64,000 nucleotides of DNA from Caldisericaceae bacterium (GTDB lineage Bacteria > Caldisericota > Caldisericia > Caldisericales > Caldisericaceae). This document shows, one piece after another, positions 53,410-63,443 of this stretch. The stretch is from the NCBI GenBank assembly GCA_027023025.1, contig JALVXB010000034.1:29256-93255 (forward strand). The letters run 5' to 3'. How positions within the stretch are numbered: position 1 is the stretch's first letter; each line of letters begins with the position of its first letter. The position numbers and the translations under genes were made by a program. A model generated the notes under the pieces. That model saw nothing but the letters and a program-made list of their open reading frames with translations. It ran no database searches and was not told the origin of the DNA.

Positions 53410-56400
53410 ATGGAGAGAGTAATAGATTTTACGAAAACTAAGCCTGTTGAAGAATTGCCAGATTTAGTGGGGATTCAAAAAAGGTCTTTTAGAGAGTTTG
53501 TAGAAGTAAAAATTGGTGAAATATTAAAAAAGTTATTTCCTATTGAAACCAAAAAGATTCTATTAGAGTTTGTAAGTTACCGAGTTGAAGAGCCAATTAG
53601 AAGCGTAGAGGATTGTTTACGCATGGGCTCTACTTATGAAGCCCGCGTAACGGGTAAGTTCCGTTTGACTTATAAAGATACGGGTGAAATAAAGGAACAG
53701 GAAGTATATCTTGCGGATATTCCTCTACTTACCAGCGAGGGATGCTTTATAGTTAATGGACGAAAGAGAGTTGTTGTAGAGCAACTTATTCGTTCGCCGG
53801 GTGTTTTTTATCAGACGGAAAGAGACAAAGTAACAGGTTTCTTGAATTATAATGTGACGATCATTCCTGACCGTGGTAACTGGATGGATATGGAAGTCGG
53901 CAAAGACAATGTAATTTACATGCACCTCAAAAAGAAGCTTAAAAAGTTACCACTTACTCTTGTGCTAAAGGCTATAGGCTTTAAGGGTAACGAAGAAATT
54001 AAAAAATACTTCTACAGAGATATGACTCTTACCGTGCTTACGACATCTCCATTTTCTTATGAAATAGCCCTTGGAAAAATTCTTACTGAAGATATTGTCC
54101 TTGACGACGGTAAGGTAGTTGCAAAAAAAGGAGAGCCTTTCACTGAAGACATACCTCAAAAACTCCTGAATGCGGGAATCGAAAAAATTACCGTAAAGGT
54201 AAAAGGCGTAGATTTCTGGATTGAGCAAACCCTTAAAAAGGATAGAACGGATACTCCGGAAGAGGCTAAGATGGAGATTTATAAGATGCTTCATCCTAAA
54301 GAGAGGCCAACATTAGAAGCAGCCGAGGAGTTTGTCCAGTCTTTACTCAGTGATCCAAGACGCAACGAGTACTATCCCGTTGCGAGGTACAAAATTAATA
54401 AGAAATTTGGTAGAAAAAGTGAGAGTAAAATACTTGAAAAACAGGATTATATAGACATAGTTAATTATTTGATAGATATAAGAGAAGGTATTAAGTCTGT
54501 CGATGACATTGATAATCTTTCTAATAGGCGTGTGCGTACCGTTGGTGAATTACTTGCTGAAGAGTTTGAGCGTGGTGTAGTAAAAGTGCAGCGCCTTGCG
54601 AGAGATAGGATTATGACTTCACAAAAAGAAAACCTGAAGTTGTCTGATATAATAAGTGCGAAGAGTATCTCCGGACAACTCAGACAATTTTCTGGGACGA
54701 ACCAACTTTCCCAGTTTATGGAAGAAACTAACCCTCTTGCATCGCTTGCTCACAAAAGAAGGTTAAGCTCACTTGGCCCTGGTGGGTTACACAGAAAAAG
54801 GGCTGGTATTGAAGTACGAGATATCCACTCGTCCCACTATAGTAGGATATGTCCCATTGAAACGCCAGAAGGGCAAAATATAGGATTGATAAACTCGCTT
54901 GCATCGTATGCAGATGTAAACGAATATGGTTTTATTACGGCACCGTATAGAGTTGTTGAAAATGGGCGGGTAACAAATAAAATTATTCGCGTAACTGCAG
55001 ATGACGAAGAAAATTACATTATTGCACAAGCAAATACGCCACTTGATAAAAAGGGCAACATTATATCTGATTATGTTGTGGCAAGAGAAAAAAGTACTTC
55101 TGGCGAAATTCTGCCGCACCTCGTTCCTAAAGAAGAAGTGCAATTAATGGACATTGTGCCACAGCAGGTAATTGGAGTTTCTGCGTCTCTTATTCCTTTT
55201 CTGGATCACGACGATGCAAACAGAGCATTAATGGGCTGTAACATGCAGAGGCAGGCTGTACCACTTGTTCAGCCGGATCCTCCGCGTGTTGCTACTGGAA
55301 TAGAAAAGCGTATTCCGCGAGACAATCTGGATATACCTATTTCTCATGATAACGGTATAGTTTCGTATGTTTCTGGAAGTGAAATTCGTATTGTCCCGAA
55401 TAATGCAGAAGTAGAAACTATTTCCGTTTACAGGGAAGCACGCGACCTGAGGTTAAACTTACAGAATAGGCTAACGCAAAAAGACATCTATCTATTTGAT
55501 TTTTCGCCCAAAGTAGCAGGTTACGAAAAGTATATTGGCGAAAAACTTACTGTGACAATTCTTGATAAATTAATATCTAAAGGGATTGAGGATATCGCCG
55601 TAATTCAGGCAGACAAATTGCAAAAGTTCCCTATAGCAAGCTGTTTTGATTTACAAAAAAATGAAGAGCTTGTTGGAAAAATTTCTGGTGAAACTATTCT
55701 CAGCAAGCGCAAGAAACCTATTATAGAAGAAGGGCAAAAAATCTCTGACACTAAGTTAAACAGGCTGTTTAATAGTAAAGTTAAAGAGATTAAAGTTAAA
55801 GAAAATGGTAGTGTAGAATCAAAACCCATTTTTACGATCAACCTTACTGCTGTTGGAAAGAATATTTTGGGTAAAGGATTATTTGCTACTTATACAAACG
55901 GAAGAAAAGATAAGGAGATCAATCCCGAAATAACGATGGACTTACTTAAAAAACTGTACGAACGAGGAGTTACGGACCTAGTAATCTATTATCCTTCGGA
56001 AGTCGAAAGATTTTCACTTGGCAAGTTAAATACGGATCTTATAGATAGGGTAGTTGCTACTTCTTACTTTGAAGGTGGTGGCAAGAAGAAAAAACTTATC
56101 ATTGAAGAAGGAGATATAATTTCTGAAGATGTTTTAAGAAAACTTGCTGAAAGTGGAACGAAGAAAGTTAAAGTACGCAAGGAAAAAGTATACAAATTAA
56201 AGAAATTTGTAAGAACTAATCAGGACACCTGTAGGAATGAAAAGCCTATTGTCAAAAAGGGGCAAAAGATTAAGGCTGGTGATCCTATTGCTGATGGCTA
56301 TTCTGTTAAAGATGGTCAGCTTGCGTTGGGTATAAATGTGCTGGTTGCATACATTCCGTGGTATGGATATAACTATCAGGACGCCGTTATTATAAGCAGA

Positions 56401-57609
56401 AGATTGGTAAGCGAAGATAGGCTAACTTCTATTCATGTAAAGGAGTATACTATAGAAGTTCACGATACTGAACATGGCCCAGAGGAACTTACTCCAGATC
56501 CTCCAGATGTCTCGAGAGAAGCAAAGAGATTTTTAGACGAAAATGGAATTGTAAAGATAGGCTCTAAAGTAAAAGCTGGAGACTTGCTTGTTGGTAAGAC
56601 CACGCCGTTTCCTGAAGAAGAAGAAACGAGTGAAGCACGCTTGTTTAAAAGCTTATTTAACGATAGAGCAGGAAACATTAAAAATAGTTCGTTCAAAGTT
56701 CCTCCAGGTGAGGGTGGCGTAGTGATAGATGTTCAGGTATTCTCTCAAGAAGAGGGACTCGAACTTACCAAAAATGTAAGGAAACTTATTAAGGTGTTTG
56801 TAGCAAAGAAAAGAAAGATAATCGTTGGAGATAAAGTTTCTGGAAGGCACGGGAATAAGGGTGTCATTAGCAAAATACTTCCAGAAGAAGATTTACCGTA
56901 CCTTGAGGATGGAACGACAGTGGATGTTATTTTAAGTCCCTTGAGTGTGCCATCCAGAATGAACTTAGGGCAGATCCTGGAGACAAATATTGGTCTTGCT
57001 GCGCGCAAATTAAATGTTCAGGTTATTACGCCAGCGTTCAATGGTGCAACTGAAAAGGAAGTAAAAAATCTTCTTAAGGATGCTGGTTTACCTGAAAGTG
57101 GACAGTTTAAGATGTACGATGGGCGTACAGGCAAACCTTTTGACTATAAGGTAACCCTTGGCGAATCGTATCTTCTGAAGTTAAATCACCTTGCAGAGGA
57201 TAAGTTACATGCCCGTGCTGTAGGAAAGTATACTTTAATAACTCAGCAACCGGTTGGAGGAAAAGCTCAGTTTGGCGGACAGAGACTTGGCGAAATGGAG
57301 GTCTGGGCGCTTGAAGCGTATGGTGCAGCCAATTTGCTTCAGGAGATGCTTACTGTAAAGTCTGACGATCTTGAAGGAAGGAAGCGGGCTTATGAACAGA
57401 TTTCTAAAGGTAATACTATTCTTGAGATGGGAATTCCCGAGTCATTCAATGTATTGCAGCGGGAGCTTAGGGGTCTTGTGCTTGATTTAAGGGTATTGCC
57501 TGAGAAAAAGAAATCATCTCCAAAGCGTGAGAGTCTTACATTAAAAATACGCAAACCAAAAATAATTTTTAAGGAGGATAAGAATGAGTCTGGAAACAAG
57601 CAAGATTAG
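53410..57609 (+). CDS. rpoB: RNA polymerase beta subunit, with large internal insertion
   Basis: The 1399 residues exceed Bacillus and Thermus RpoB by 200 or more. The rifampicin pocket (GTNQLSQFMEETNPL, HKRRLSSLGPGGL) and NQDTCRNEKPIVKKG, VLVAYIPWYGYNYQDAVIIS, TIEVHDTEHGPEEL and the C-terminal AQFGGQRLGEMEVWALEAYG are normal. Between EIRIVPN (about 660) and YKLKKFVRTNQ (about 927) is an insertion of about 260 residues made of repeated small units (e.g. IIEEGQKISDTKLNRLF, IIEEGDIISEDVLRKLAESG). Its stop lies 26 bases inside the EF-G paralogue. A strong promoter precedes it. Confidence 0.98.
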   Translation: MERVIDFTKTKPVEELPDLVGIQKRSFREFVEVKIGEILKKLFPIETKKILLEFVSYRVEEPIRSVEDCLRMGSTYEARVTGKFRLTYKDTGEIKEQEVYLADIPLLTSEGCFIVNGRKRVVVEQLIRSPGVFYQTERDKVTGFLNYNVTIIPDRGNWMDMEVGKDNVIYMHLKKKLKKLPLTLVLKAIGFKGNEEIKKYFYRDMTLTVLTTSPFSYEIALGKILTEDIVLDDGKVVAKKGEPFTEDIPQKLLNAGIEKITVKVKGVDFWIEQTLKKDRTDTPEEAKMEIYKMLHPKERPTLEAAEEFVQSLLSDPRRNEYYPVARYKINKKFGRKSESKILEKQDYIDIVNYLIDIREGIKSVDDIDNLSNRRVRTVGELLAEEFERGVVKVQRLARDRIMTSQKENLKLSDIISAKSISGQLRQFSGTNQLSQFMEETNPLASLAHKRRLSSLGPGGLHRKRAGIEVRDIHSSHYSRICPIETPEGQNIGLINSLASYADVNEYGFITAPYRVVENGRVTNKIIRVTADDEENYIIAQANTPLDKKGNIISDYVVAREKSTSGEILPHLVPKEEVQLMDIVPQQVIGVSASLIPFLDHDDANRALMGCNMQRQAVPLVQPDPPRVATGIEKRIPRDNLDIPISHDNGIVSYVSGSEIRIVPNNAEVETISVYREARDLRLNLQNRLTQKDIYLFDFSPKVAGYEKYIGEKLTVTILDKLISKGIEDIAVIQADKLQKFPIASCFDLQKNEELVGKISGETILSKRKKPIIEEGQKISDTKLNRLFNSKVKEIKVKENGSVESKPIFTINLTAVGKNILGKGLFATYTNGRKDKEINPEITMDLLKKLYERGVTDLVIYYPSEVERFSLGKLNTDLIDRVVATSYFEGGGKKKKLIIEEGDIISEDVLRKLAESGTKKVKVRKEKVYKLKKFVRTNQDTCRNEKPIVKKGQKIKAGDPIADGYSVKDGQLALGINVLVAYIPWYGYNYQDAVIISRRLVSEDRLTSIHVKEYTIEVHDTEHGPEELTPDPPDVSREAKRFLDENGIVKIGSKVKAGDLLVGKTTPFPEEEETSEARLFKSLFNDRAGNIKNSSFKVPPGEGGVVIDVQVFSQEEGLELTKNVRKLIKVFVAKKRKIIVGDKVSGRHGNKGVISKILPEEDLPYLEDGTTVDVILSPLSVPSRMNLGQILETNIGLAARKLNVQVITPAFNGATEKEVKNLLKDAGLPESGQFKMYDGRTGKPFDYKVTLGESYLLKLNHLAEDKLHARAVGKYTLITQQPVGGKAQFGGQRLGEMEVWALEAYGAANLLQEMLTVKSDDLEGRKRAYEQISKGNTILEMGIPESFNVLQRELRGLVLDLRVLPEKKKSSPKRESLTLKIRKPKIIFKEDKNESGNKQD

Positions 57610-59602
57610 GAATGTTACTGTTGTATCGCATGGCAATGCAGGTAAAACTACGCTTGCAGAAGCAATCCTTTTTGGTAAGAAGCTTATTTCTCGTATGGGT
57701 AAGGTTGAAGATGGTAACACTGTTTCTGATTATCAGCCAGAAGAGAAAGAAAGGAAGTTTAGTATCAGTCTTTCAATTATTCCTTTTGAACATAAAGGTG
57801 TAAAAATTAACTACATCGATACGCCTGGTTATGCGGACTTTTTTGGAGAAGTTCTTAGCGGTATTAGGGCCGGCGAAAATGCTTTAATTTTAGTTAATGC
57901 GATGGGCGGGGTTGAGATCCAAACAAAAAAACAATGGGAGGTATTATCCAAAGAGAATAAACCGCGTGCTTTTTTTGTAAATAAACTTGATGTAGAGAAT
58001 ACTGATTTCTTTAAAGTTGTAGAGCAGATAAGAGCAACTTTTGGTAATAAAGCGTATCCTATTATCGTACCAGTACTTAATGGCAAGAAAATCGAAGGTG
58101 TTAAAAACTTGCTAACTGAAGATGTAGAAGGTGCAGAGTCTTACAAAAAAGATTTAATGGAGTTTGCAGCGGAGAACGACGATGCTCTACTTGAGAAGTA
58201 CCTTGAAGGTACGGAACTTACACCTGAAGAAATTAAAAAGGGTCTTAAAAATGCGTATGCAAATGGAGAATTCTTCCCTATACTTTGCGGTTCTGCCTTG
58301 AACCAGATAGGTGTAAATGAATTGCTTGACTTTATTGTTGATTTCATGATTTCTCCTGATATGGTTGGAACGGTAAAAGGTAAAAATCCAAAAACGAACG
58401 AGGAAGAAGAAAGAAAAGTATCTAAGGACGAAAATTTCTCTGCTTTTGTATTTAAAACTTTAAGCGATCCGTATGTGGGAAAATTATCTTTCGTAAAAGT
58501 ATATTCTGGTATAATCAAATCTAATACATCTGTGTACAACAGTTCTAAAGATACTATGGAAAAAGTCTCACAACTTTTGTTCTTAAGAGGTTCGAATCAG
58601 GAACCAACGGATAGTATTATTGCAGGGGACATAGGAGTTATAACTAAACTCGTTTCTACACAGACCAATGATACGCTTTCCGATAAGAATGCCCCGATTG
58701 TCTATCCTCCTATTCAATTCCCGGAGCCAATGCTTTCTAAAGCAATGAGGCCTAAAACAAAGGCTGATGAAGATAGAATGAGTATTGGGCTTGCGAAAAT
58801 AACGGATGAGGATCCTACTGTAAAAGTTTCTAAGAATAACGAAACTAAAGAACAGATCCTTTCGGGTATTGGCGAAACACACCTTTCTGTAGTCGTAGAA
58901 AAATTGAAGAAGCGTTACGGAGTTAATATAGAGTTAACTACCCCAAAGGTTCCTTATAGAGAAACAATTACGAAGAAAACAAAAGTCGAAGGCAAGTATA
59001 AAAAACAGACCGGTGGCCATGGACAGTACGGTCATTGTTGGCTTGAAGTAGAACCACTTGAAAGAGGTAAAGAGTTTGAATTTGAAAGCAAAATTTTTGG
59101 TGGTGCAATACCCAAACAATACATACCAGCCGTTGAAAAGGGCGTAAGAGAAGCAATGGAACACGGTATACTTGCAGGTTATCCTGTAGTAGACATCAAG
59201 GTTACTGTAGTGGATGGGTCTTACCATCCAGTTGATTCGTCGGAACTTGCATTTAAAGTGGCTGGTTCCATGGCCCTTAAAAAAGCACTTGAACAGTGTA
59301 ACTCTATTATTTTAGAGCCAATAGAGAAGTTGGAAATAATTGTGGATGAACAATACATGGGAGATGTAATAGGTGATTTAAACAGTAAGAGAGGTAAGGT
59401 TCTCGGTATGAAATCTGAGAATGGGAAACAAATAATCGAAGCGCTTGTTCCTCTTTCAGAAGTTCTAACATATGCAAATGACTTAAACTCTATTACTCAG
59501 GGAACAGGAGAATTTAAAATGTCGCACTCCCATTATGAACCTGCTCCTCCAAAAGTTGCTGAAAAAGTTATTGCAGAGTCAAAGCGTGAGGAGAATGAAT
59601 GA
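57584..59602 (+). CDS. elongation factor G paralogue (FusA2 type), inside rpoBC
   Basis: This 672-residue translation GTPase has the EF-G domain order. G1 is SHGNAGKTT (15-23), G3 IDTPGYADF, G4 NKLD (133-136), and domain IV carries GGHGQYGHCWLEVEP and VVDGSYHPVDSSELAFK. Three features mark it as the EF-G-like/EF-G-2 group and not the main factor: AHIDAGKT is replaced by SHGNAGKT, RGITI of switch I is RKFSI, and the catalytic histidine of PGH is Tyr 83. AAGGAGG precedes ATG 57584, which lies 26 bases within rpoB. It is followed 18 bases later by rpoC. The usual fusA probably lies further on, after rpsG. Confidence 0.93.
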   Translation: MSLETSKIRNVTVVSHGNAGKTTLAEAILFGKKLISRMGKVEDGNTVSDYQPEEKERKFSISLSIIPFEHKGVKINYIDTPGYADFFGEVLSGIRAGENALILVNAMGGVEIQTKKQWEVLSKENKPRAFFVNKLDVENTDFFKVVEQIRATFGNKAYPIIVPVLNGKKIEGVKNLLTEDVEGAESYKKDLMEFAAENDDALLEKYLEGTELTPEEIKKGLKNAYANGEFFPILCGSALNQIGVNELLDFIVDFMISPDMVGTVKGKNPKTNEEEERKVSKDENFSAFVFKTLSDPYVGKLSFVKVYSGIIKSNTSVYNSSKDTMEKVSQLLFLRGSNQEPTDSIIAGDIGVITKLVSTQTNDTLSDKNAPIVYPPIQFPEPMLSKAMRPKTKADEDRMSIGLAKITDEDPTVKVSKNNETKEQILSGIGETHLSVVVEKLKKRYGVNIELTTPKVPYRETITKKTKVEGKYKKQTGGHGQYGHCWLEVEPLERGKEFEFESKIFGGAIPKQYIPAVEKGVREAMEHGILAGYPVVDIKVTVVDGSYHPVDSSELAFKVAGSMALKKALEQCNSIILEPIEKLEIIVDEQYMGDVIGDLNSKRGKVLGMKSENGKQIIEALVPLSEVLTYANDLNSITQGTGEFKMSHSHYEPAPPKVAEKVIAESKREENE

Positions 59603-59620
59603 TAATCGGAGGTGAATTCT

Positions 59621-62600
59621 TTGAAGAAAAATGATATTGAAGCGCTAAAGATACTACTTGCTTCAAGTAAGGATATTTTATCGTGGTCACATGGCGAAGT
59701 AAAGAAGGCCGAAACTTACAGTTATAGGACTTATACTCCGGAACCTGACGGTTTGTTCTGCGAAAAGATATTTGGCCCAGTGCACAGTTATCAGTGTCGG
59801 TGTGGCAAGATGAAGGGCATACAGTATGCAGGCCTTACATGTCCGCGTTGTGGCGTAGAAATTTTACCCTCCAGTGTGCGCAGAGAAAGATTTGGTCATA
59901 TAGAGCTTGCCTCTCCAGTCGTCCACATATGGTACTTTAAAAATAACATTAATTATGTGGGGTTACTCCTCGGAATGCCATCAAAGGATGTAGAAAAAGT
60001 TATATACTTCGTTTCTTATATCGTAGTGGATCCTAAAAAAACGAAGCTAAGGAAAAAGCAGTTATTGAGCGATGACGAATACAGGCTATATAAGCGCGAA
60101 GGCCTCGACTTTGTTGCCGAAAAAGGTGGAAGTGCGATTCTAAAGCTTTTAAAGCAAATTGACCTTCACAAATTACGGGAAGAAGCAATAGAGAAACTGC
60201 ACAAAGGTTCTAAACAGGAGCGTATTGTAGCCGTAAGGTTACTCGGAGTTGTTGAGGGTTTAATTAAAAATAACAGGAAACCAGAAGACATGGTATTAAT
60301 TAGAATTCCTGTCATACCACCTGATTTAAGGCCTTTAATTGCATTGGAAGGAGGCAAGTATGCCTCTGATGATTTAAATGAGCTTTATAGAAGAGTGATT
60401 AATAGAAATAATCGGCTTAAAAAGCTAATAGAGGTAAACGCACCTGATATTATGCTACAAAATGAAAAAAGAATGTTACAGGAATCAGTGGATGCGTTAT
60501 TTGATAATGGAAGAAGAACATATCCTGTACTTGGTGCTTCAAGAAGGCCTTTGCGCTCTCTTACGGACATTTTGAAAGGTAAGGAAGGGCGCTTTAGAGA
60601 AAATCTTTTGGGTAAACGCGTTGATTATTCAGGTCGTGCTGTTATAGTTATAGGGCCGGACTTGAAACTAAATCAGTGTGGTGTACCAAAAGAAATGGCG
60701 CTGGAATTATTTAAGCCTTTTGTTATCCATAGGCTTTCAAAACTTGGATATAATAAGAAAAAGGCAAAGGAACTCATCGAGAACCCTACTTCAGAAGTAT
60801 GGAGAGAATTGGAAGGCGTTTCAAAAAACTATGTAGTGCTTTTAAACAGAGCTCCAACACTTCACAGGCTAAGTATCCAAGCATTTAAACCGATATTGAT
60901 TGAAGGCAAAGCAATTCAGATCCCTGCACTTGTTTGTACACCTTTTAATGCCGATTTTGACGGGGACCAGATGGCTATACACCTTCCTCTTTCTTTTGCT
61001 GCTCAGACTGAAGCGCGTACATTAATGCTCTCGTCACACAACATTCTTTCTCCTGCGCATAGTGGTCCTCTGGATGGTCCTGTGCAAGATATGGTTCTTG
61101 GTGCATACTATATGACCCTTGAAGGAAAGAGTGATAAAGTATATCCTCATCTGTTAAGTTCGCCTTATGAAGTTGAAATTTTGTACGAAAAAGGCACGCT
61201 GGATTTACACGATAAGATCAGATATTATGTAGATGGAAAGAAAATTCAAACTACCGTTGGTAGAGTTTTGTTTAATGATAGAATTAGAGAAGGAATATTT
61301 GAAGAGGGTGAGGAAGAAGAAGCTAAAAAATTCAAGTTCATAAATAAGACAGTTGGTAAAAGTGACCTTAACAAAATTATTTCTGATTTTTACTCTGACT
61401 TTGGGCTCGTTAAAACGGATATTTTACTGGACAACTTAAAAGAAATTGGATTTAAGCAATCTTCTTATGCAGGCATCAGTATTGGAATGGACGATGTAAA
61501 AATTCCACCAGAGAGGAATAAACTAGTTGAGGAAGGTCAGAAAAGAACAAAAGAAGTTAACGAAGCCTACGAACAGGGACTTCTTTCGGAAGAAGAAAGA
61601 TACCGCGCAGTTATTGAAATATGGCAAGATATTGCAGAGCGTATAAAATCAGCAGTATTTAATAATTTTGACGACTTCGATCCTGTTTACATGATGGCTA
61701 TCTCTGGAGCTAGAGGTAATAAAGCTCAGATTACTCAAATGGCCGGAATGAGAGGACTTATGGCTGGCCCTACGGGTAAAATTATTGAATTCCCGATTAC
61801 ATCTAACTTAAGGGAGGGTTTGAGTGTTCTTGAATATTTCCTCTCGACGCATGGTGCAAGGAAAGGTCAGGCTGATACTGCTCTTAAAACGGCAGACTCT
61901 GGTTATCTTACCAGAAGACTCGTGGATGTCGCACATAGTTTAATTATTAAAGAGGAAGATTGTGCGGTGAGTAAGCTGAAAGCCATTAAGATTGGTGACG
62001 AAGTAATAGAACCTATTTCTGTTAGAGCAATAGGTAGGGTTGCAGCAGAAGATGTAAAAGATCCTACTACAGGAGAAGTATTGATAAATAAAGGTGATTT
62101 TATAACAAAAGAACAAGGAGAGCTTTTAGATAAGTTAGGAATAGAATCTATTCTCGTTGAGAATCCAGTAATGGGTGTCGATGTTAAACCAGTAATTGAG
62201 GGTAATACCACTATTCTTTCTCTTTCGGAGCAGATTTGGGGAAGGTATGCTGCCGAAGATGTATATGCTCCAATGGAAAGCAAGGAAGTTTCTGTTACTA
62301 AAAGGATAATAGGAAAAAAGTTAAGTGAAGAAATCGTGGATAAGAATACAGGAGAAATCCTTGCAGACCAGGGAGACATAGTTAACGAAGACCTTTATAG
62401 GCTTCTTAAAGAGCATAAAGTCAAAAAAGTTAGATTGCTCAGTGGAGAGCAAAAGATTATAGTCAGAAGAAATGAATTAATAGATAAAAAGACGGCAGAT
62501 TATATTGAATCTATTGGTGTAAAATCTGTTAAGGTTCGTTCGCCTATAACCTGCAAAACTGATCACGGTGTTTGTGCAAAGTGCTACGGGCTTGATTTAT

Positions 62601-63421
62601 CATCTCGTAAACATGTAAATATAGGTGAGGCCGTAGGGGTAGTTGCAGCGGAATCAATTGGCGAACCTGGTACTCAGCTTACTTTAAGAACTTTCCACAC
62701 TGGAGGTATTGCCGTTGCTGACATCACAACAGGCCTTCCAAGAGTTGAAGAGTTATTCCGTGCAAGAAGCCCGAGAGGAAAAGCCCTTATTGCGCCTCTT
62801 ACTGGAAAAGTTTCCATAGAAATAGAGAAGACCAAAAAGATCGTGACAATTGTAAATAAGGATGGAAAAAAAGAAAAACTTACTACGACGCCGGACAAAA
62901 ACTTGAGAGTCAAAGACGGGGATGTAGTAAAAGTGGGTGATATACTAAGTGACGGACCGTTGGATCCTACAGAGCTTCTTAGAATAAAAGGCATAAATGT
63001 TGCATCTCGTTATCTTATAGAAGAAATAGAAAAGGTTTATAAGTCTCAGGGCGTTGACATTAATGTTAAGCATCTCGAGATTATTGTAAAGCAGATGTTC
63101 AACAAAGTCAAAATTCTTGATGCTGGCGATACGAACTTTTACGAAGGAGAAATCGTTAATCGTTACGAGGTTCTGGATGCCAATAGGCTTGCAAAAGCAG
63201 AAGGCAAAAAAATTGCAAAATTCGAGGTACTGGTTCAAAGTATTACAAAGGCAGCACTTTCTTCTGACAGTTTTCTTTCTGCTGCTTCATTTCAGGAAAC
63301 ACCAAGAGTACTTGCGGAAGCAGCCATTAAAGGAAAAGTTGACTTACTCCGTGGTATGAAAGAATCAATTATCGTGGGGAAGAAAATACCTGCTGGAACG
63401 AACACTAATTTTGATGAGTGA
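59621..63421 (+). CDS. rpoC: RNA polymerase beta' subunit, with expanded zinc-site linker
   Basis: The 1266-residue beta' has zinc site 1 in CRCGKMKGIQYAGLTCPRC, the catalytic NADFDGDQMA (about 443-452), NKAQITQMAGMRGLM, the trigger-loop/bridge region and zinc site 2 (EEDC at about 781, then ITCKTDHGVCAKCYG near 977). Between the first and later zinc-2 cysteines there are about 196 residues against about 73 in E. coli; the excess repeats a GEVL...GD.I...L...V.V module. TTG 59621 is preferred to GTG 59612: ATCGGAGG lies 8 bases before the TTG. The T-tract terminator after it ends the rpoB-fusA2-rpoC unit. Confidence 0.97.
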   Translation: MKKNDIEALKILLASSKDILSWSHGEVKKAETYSYRTYTPEPDGLFCEKIFGPVHSYQCRCGKMKGIQYAGLTCPRCGVEILPSSVRRERFGHIELASPVVHIWYFKNNINYVGLLLGMPSKDVEKVIYFVSYIVVDPKKTKLRKKQLLSDDEYRLYKREGLDFVAEKGGSAILKLLKQIDLHKLREEAIEKLHKGSKQERIVAVRLLGVVEGLIKNNRKPEDMVLIRIPVIPPDLRPLIALEGGKYASDDLNELYRRVINRNNRLKKLIEVNAPDIMLQNEKRMLQESVDALFDNGRRTYPVLGASRRPLRSLTDILKGKEGRFRENLLGKRVDYSGRAVIVIGPDLKLNQCGVPKEMALELFKPFVIHRLSKLGYNKKKAKELIENPTSEVWRELEGVSKNYVVLLNRAPTLHRLSIQAFKPILIEGKAIQIPALVCTPFNADFDGDQMAIHLPLSFAAQTEARTLMLSSHNILSPAHSGPLDGPVQDMVLGAYYMTLEGKSDKVYPHLLSSPYEVEILYEKGTLDLHDKIRYYVDGKKIQTTVGRVLFNDRIREGIFEEGEEEEAKKFKFINKTVGKSDLNKIISDFYSDFGLVKTDILLDNLKEIGFKQSSYAGISIGMDDVKIPPERNKLVEEGQKRTKEVNEAYEQGLLSEEERYRAVIEIWQDIAERIKSAVFNNFDDFDPVYMMAISGARGNKAQITQMAGMRGLMAGPTGKIIEFPITSNLREGLSVLEYFLSTHGARKGQADTALKTADSGYLTRRLVDVAHSLIIKEEDCAVSKLKAIKIGDEVIEPISVRAIGRVAAEDVKDPTTGEVLINKGDFITKEQGELLDKLGIESILVENPVMGVDVKPVIEGNTTILSLSEQIWGRYAAEDVYAPMESKEVSVTKRIIGKKLSEEIVDKNTGEILADQGDIVNEDLYRLLKEHKVKKVRLLSGEQKIIVRRNELIDKKTADYIESIGVKSVKVRSPITCKTDHGVCAKCYGLDLSSRKHVNIGEAVGVVAAESIGEPGTQLTLRTFHTGGIAVADITTGLPRVEELFRARSPRGKALIAPLTGKVSIEIEKTKKIVTIVNKDGKKEKLTTTPDKNLRVKDGDVVKVGDILSDGPLDPTELLRIKGINVASRYLIEEIEKVYKSQGVDINVKHLEIIVKQMFNKVKILDAGDTNFYEGEIVNRYEVLDANRLAKAEGKKIAKFEVLVQSITKAALSSDSFLSAASFQETPRVLAEAAIKGKVDLLRGMKESIIVGKKIPAGTNTNFDE

Positions 63422-63443
63422 CTTTTGTATTTCTGTTGTTTTT

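Noticed and set aside
57584-59602. EF-G paralogue as a TetM-like resistance protein
   Set aside because: The domain order and G-motif changes match the EF-G-like/EF-G-2 group, and the gene is embedded in the rpoBC operon without any mobile signatures.
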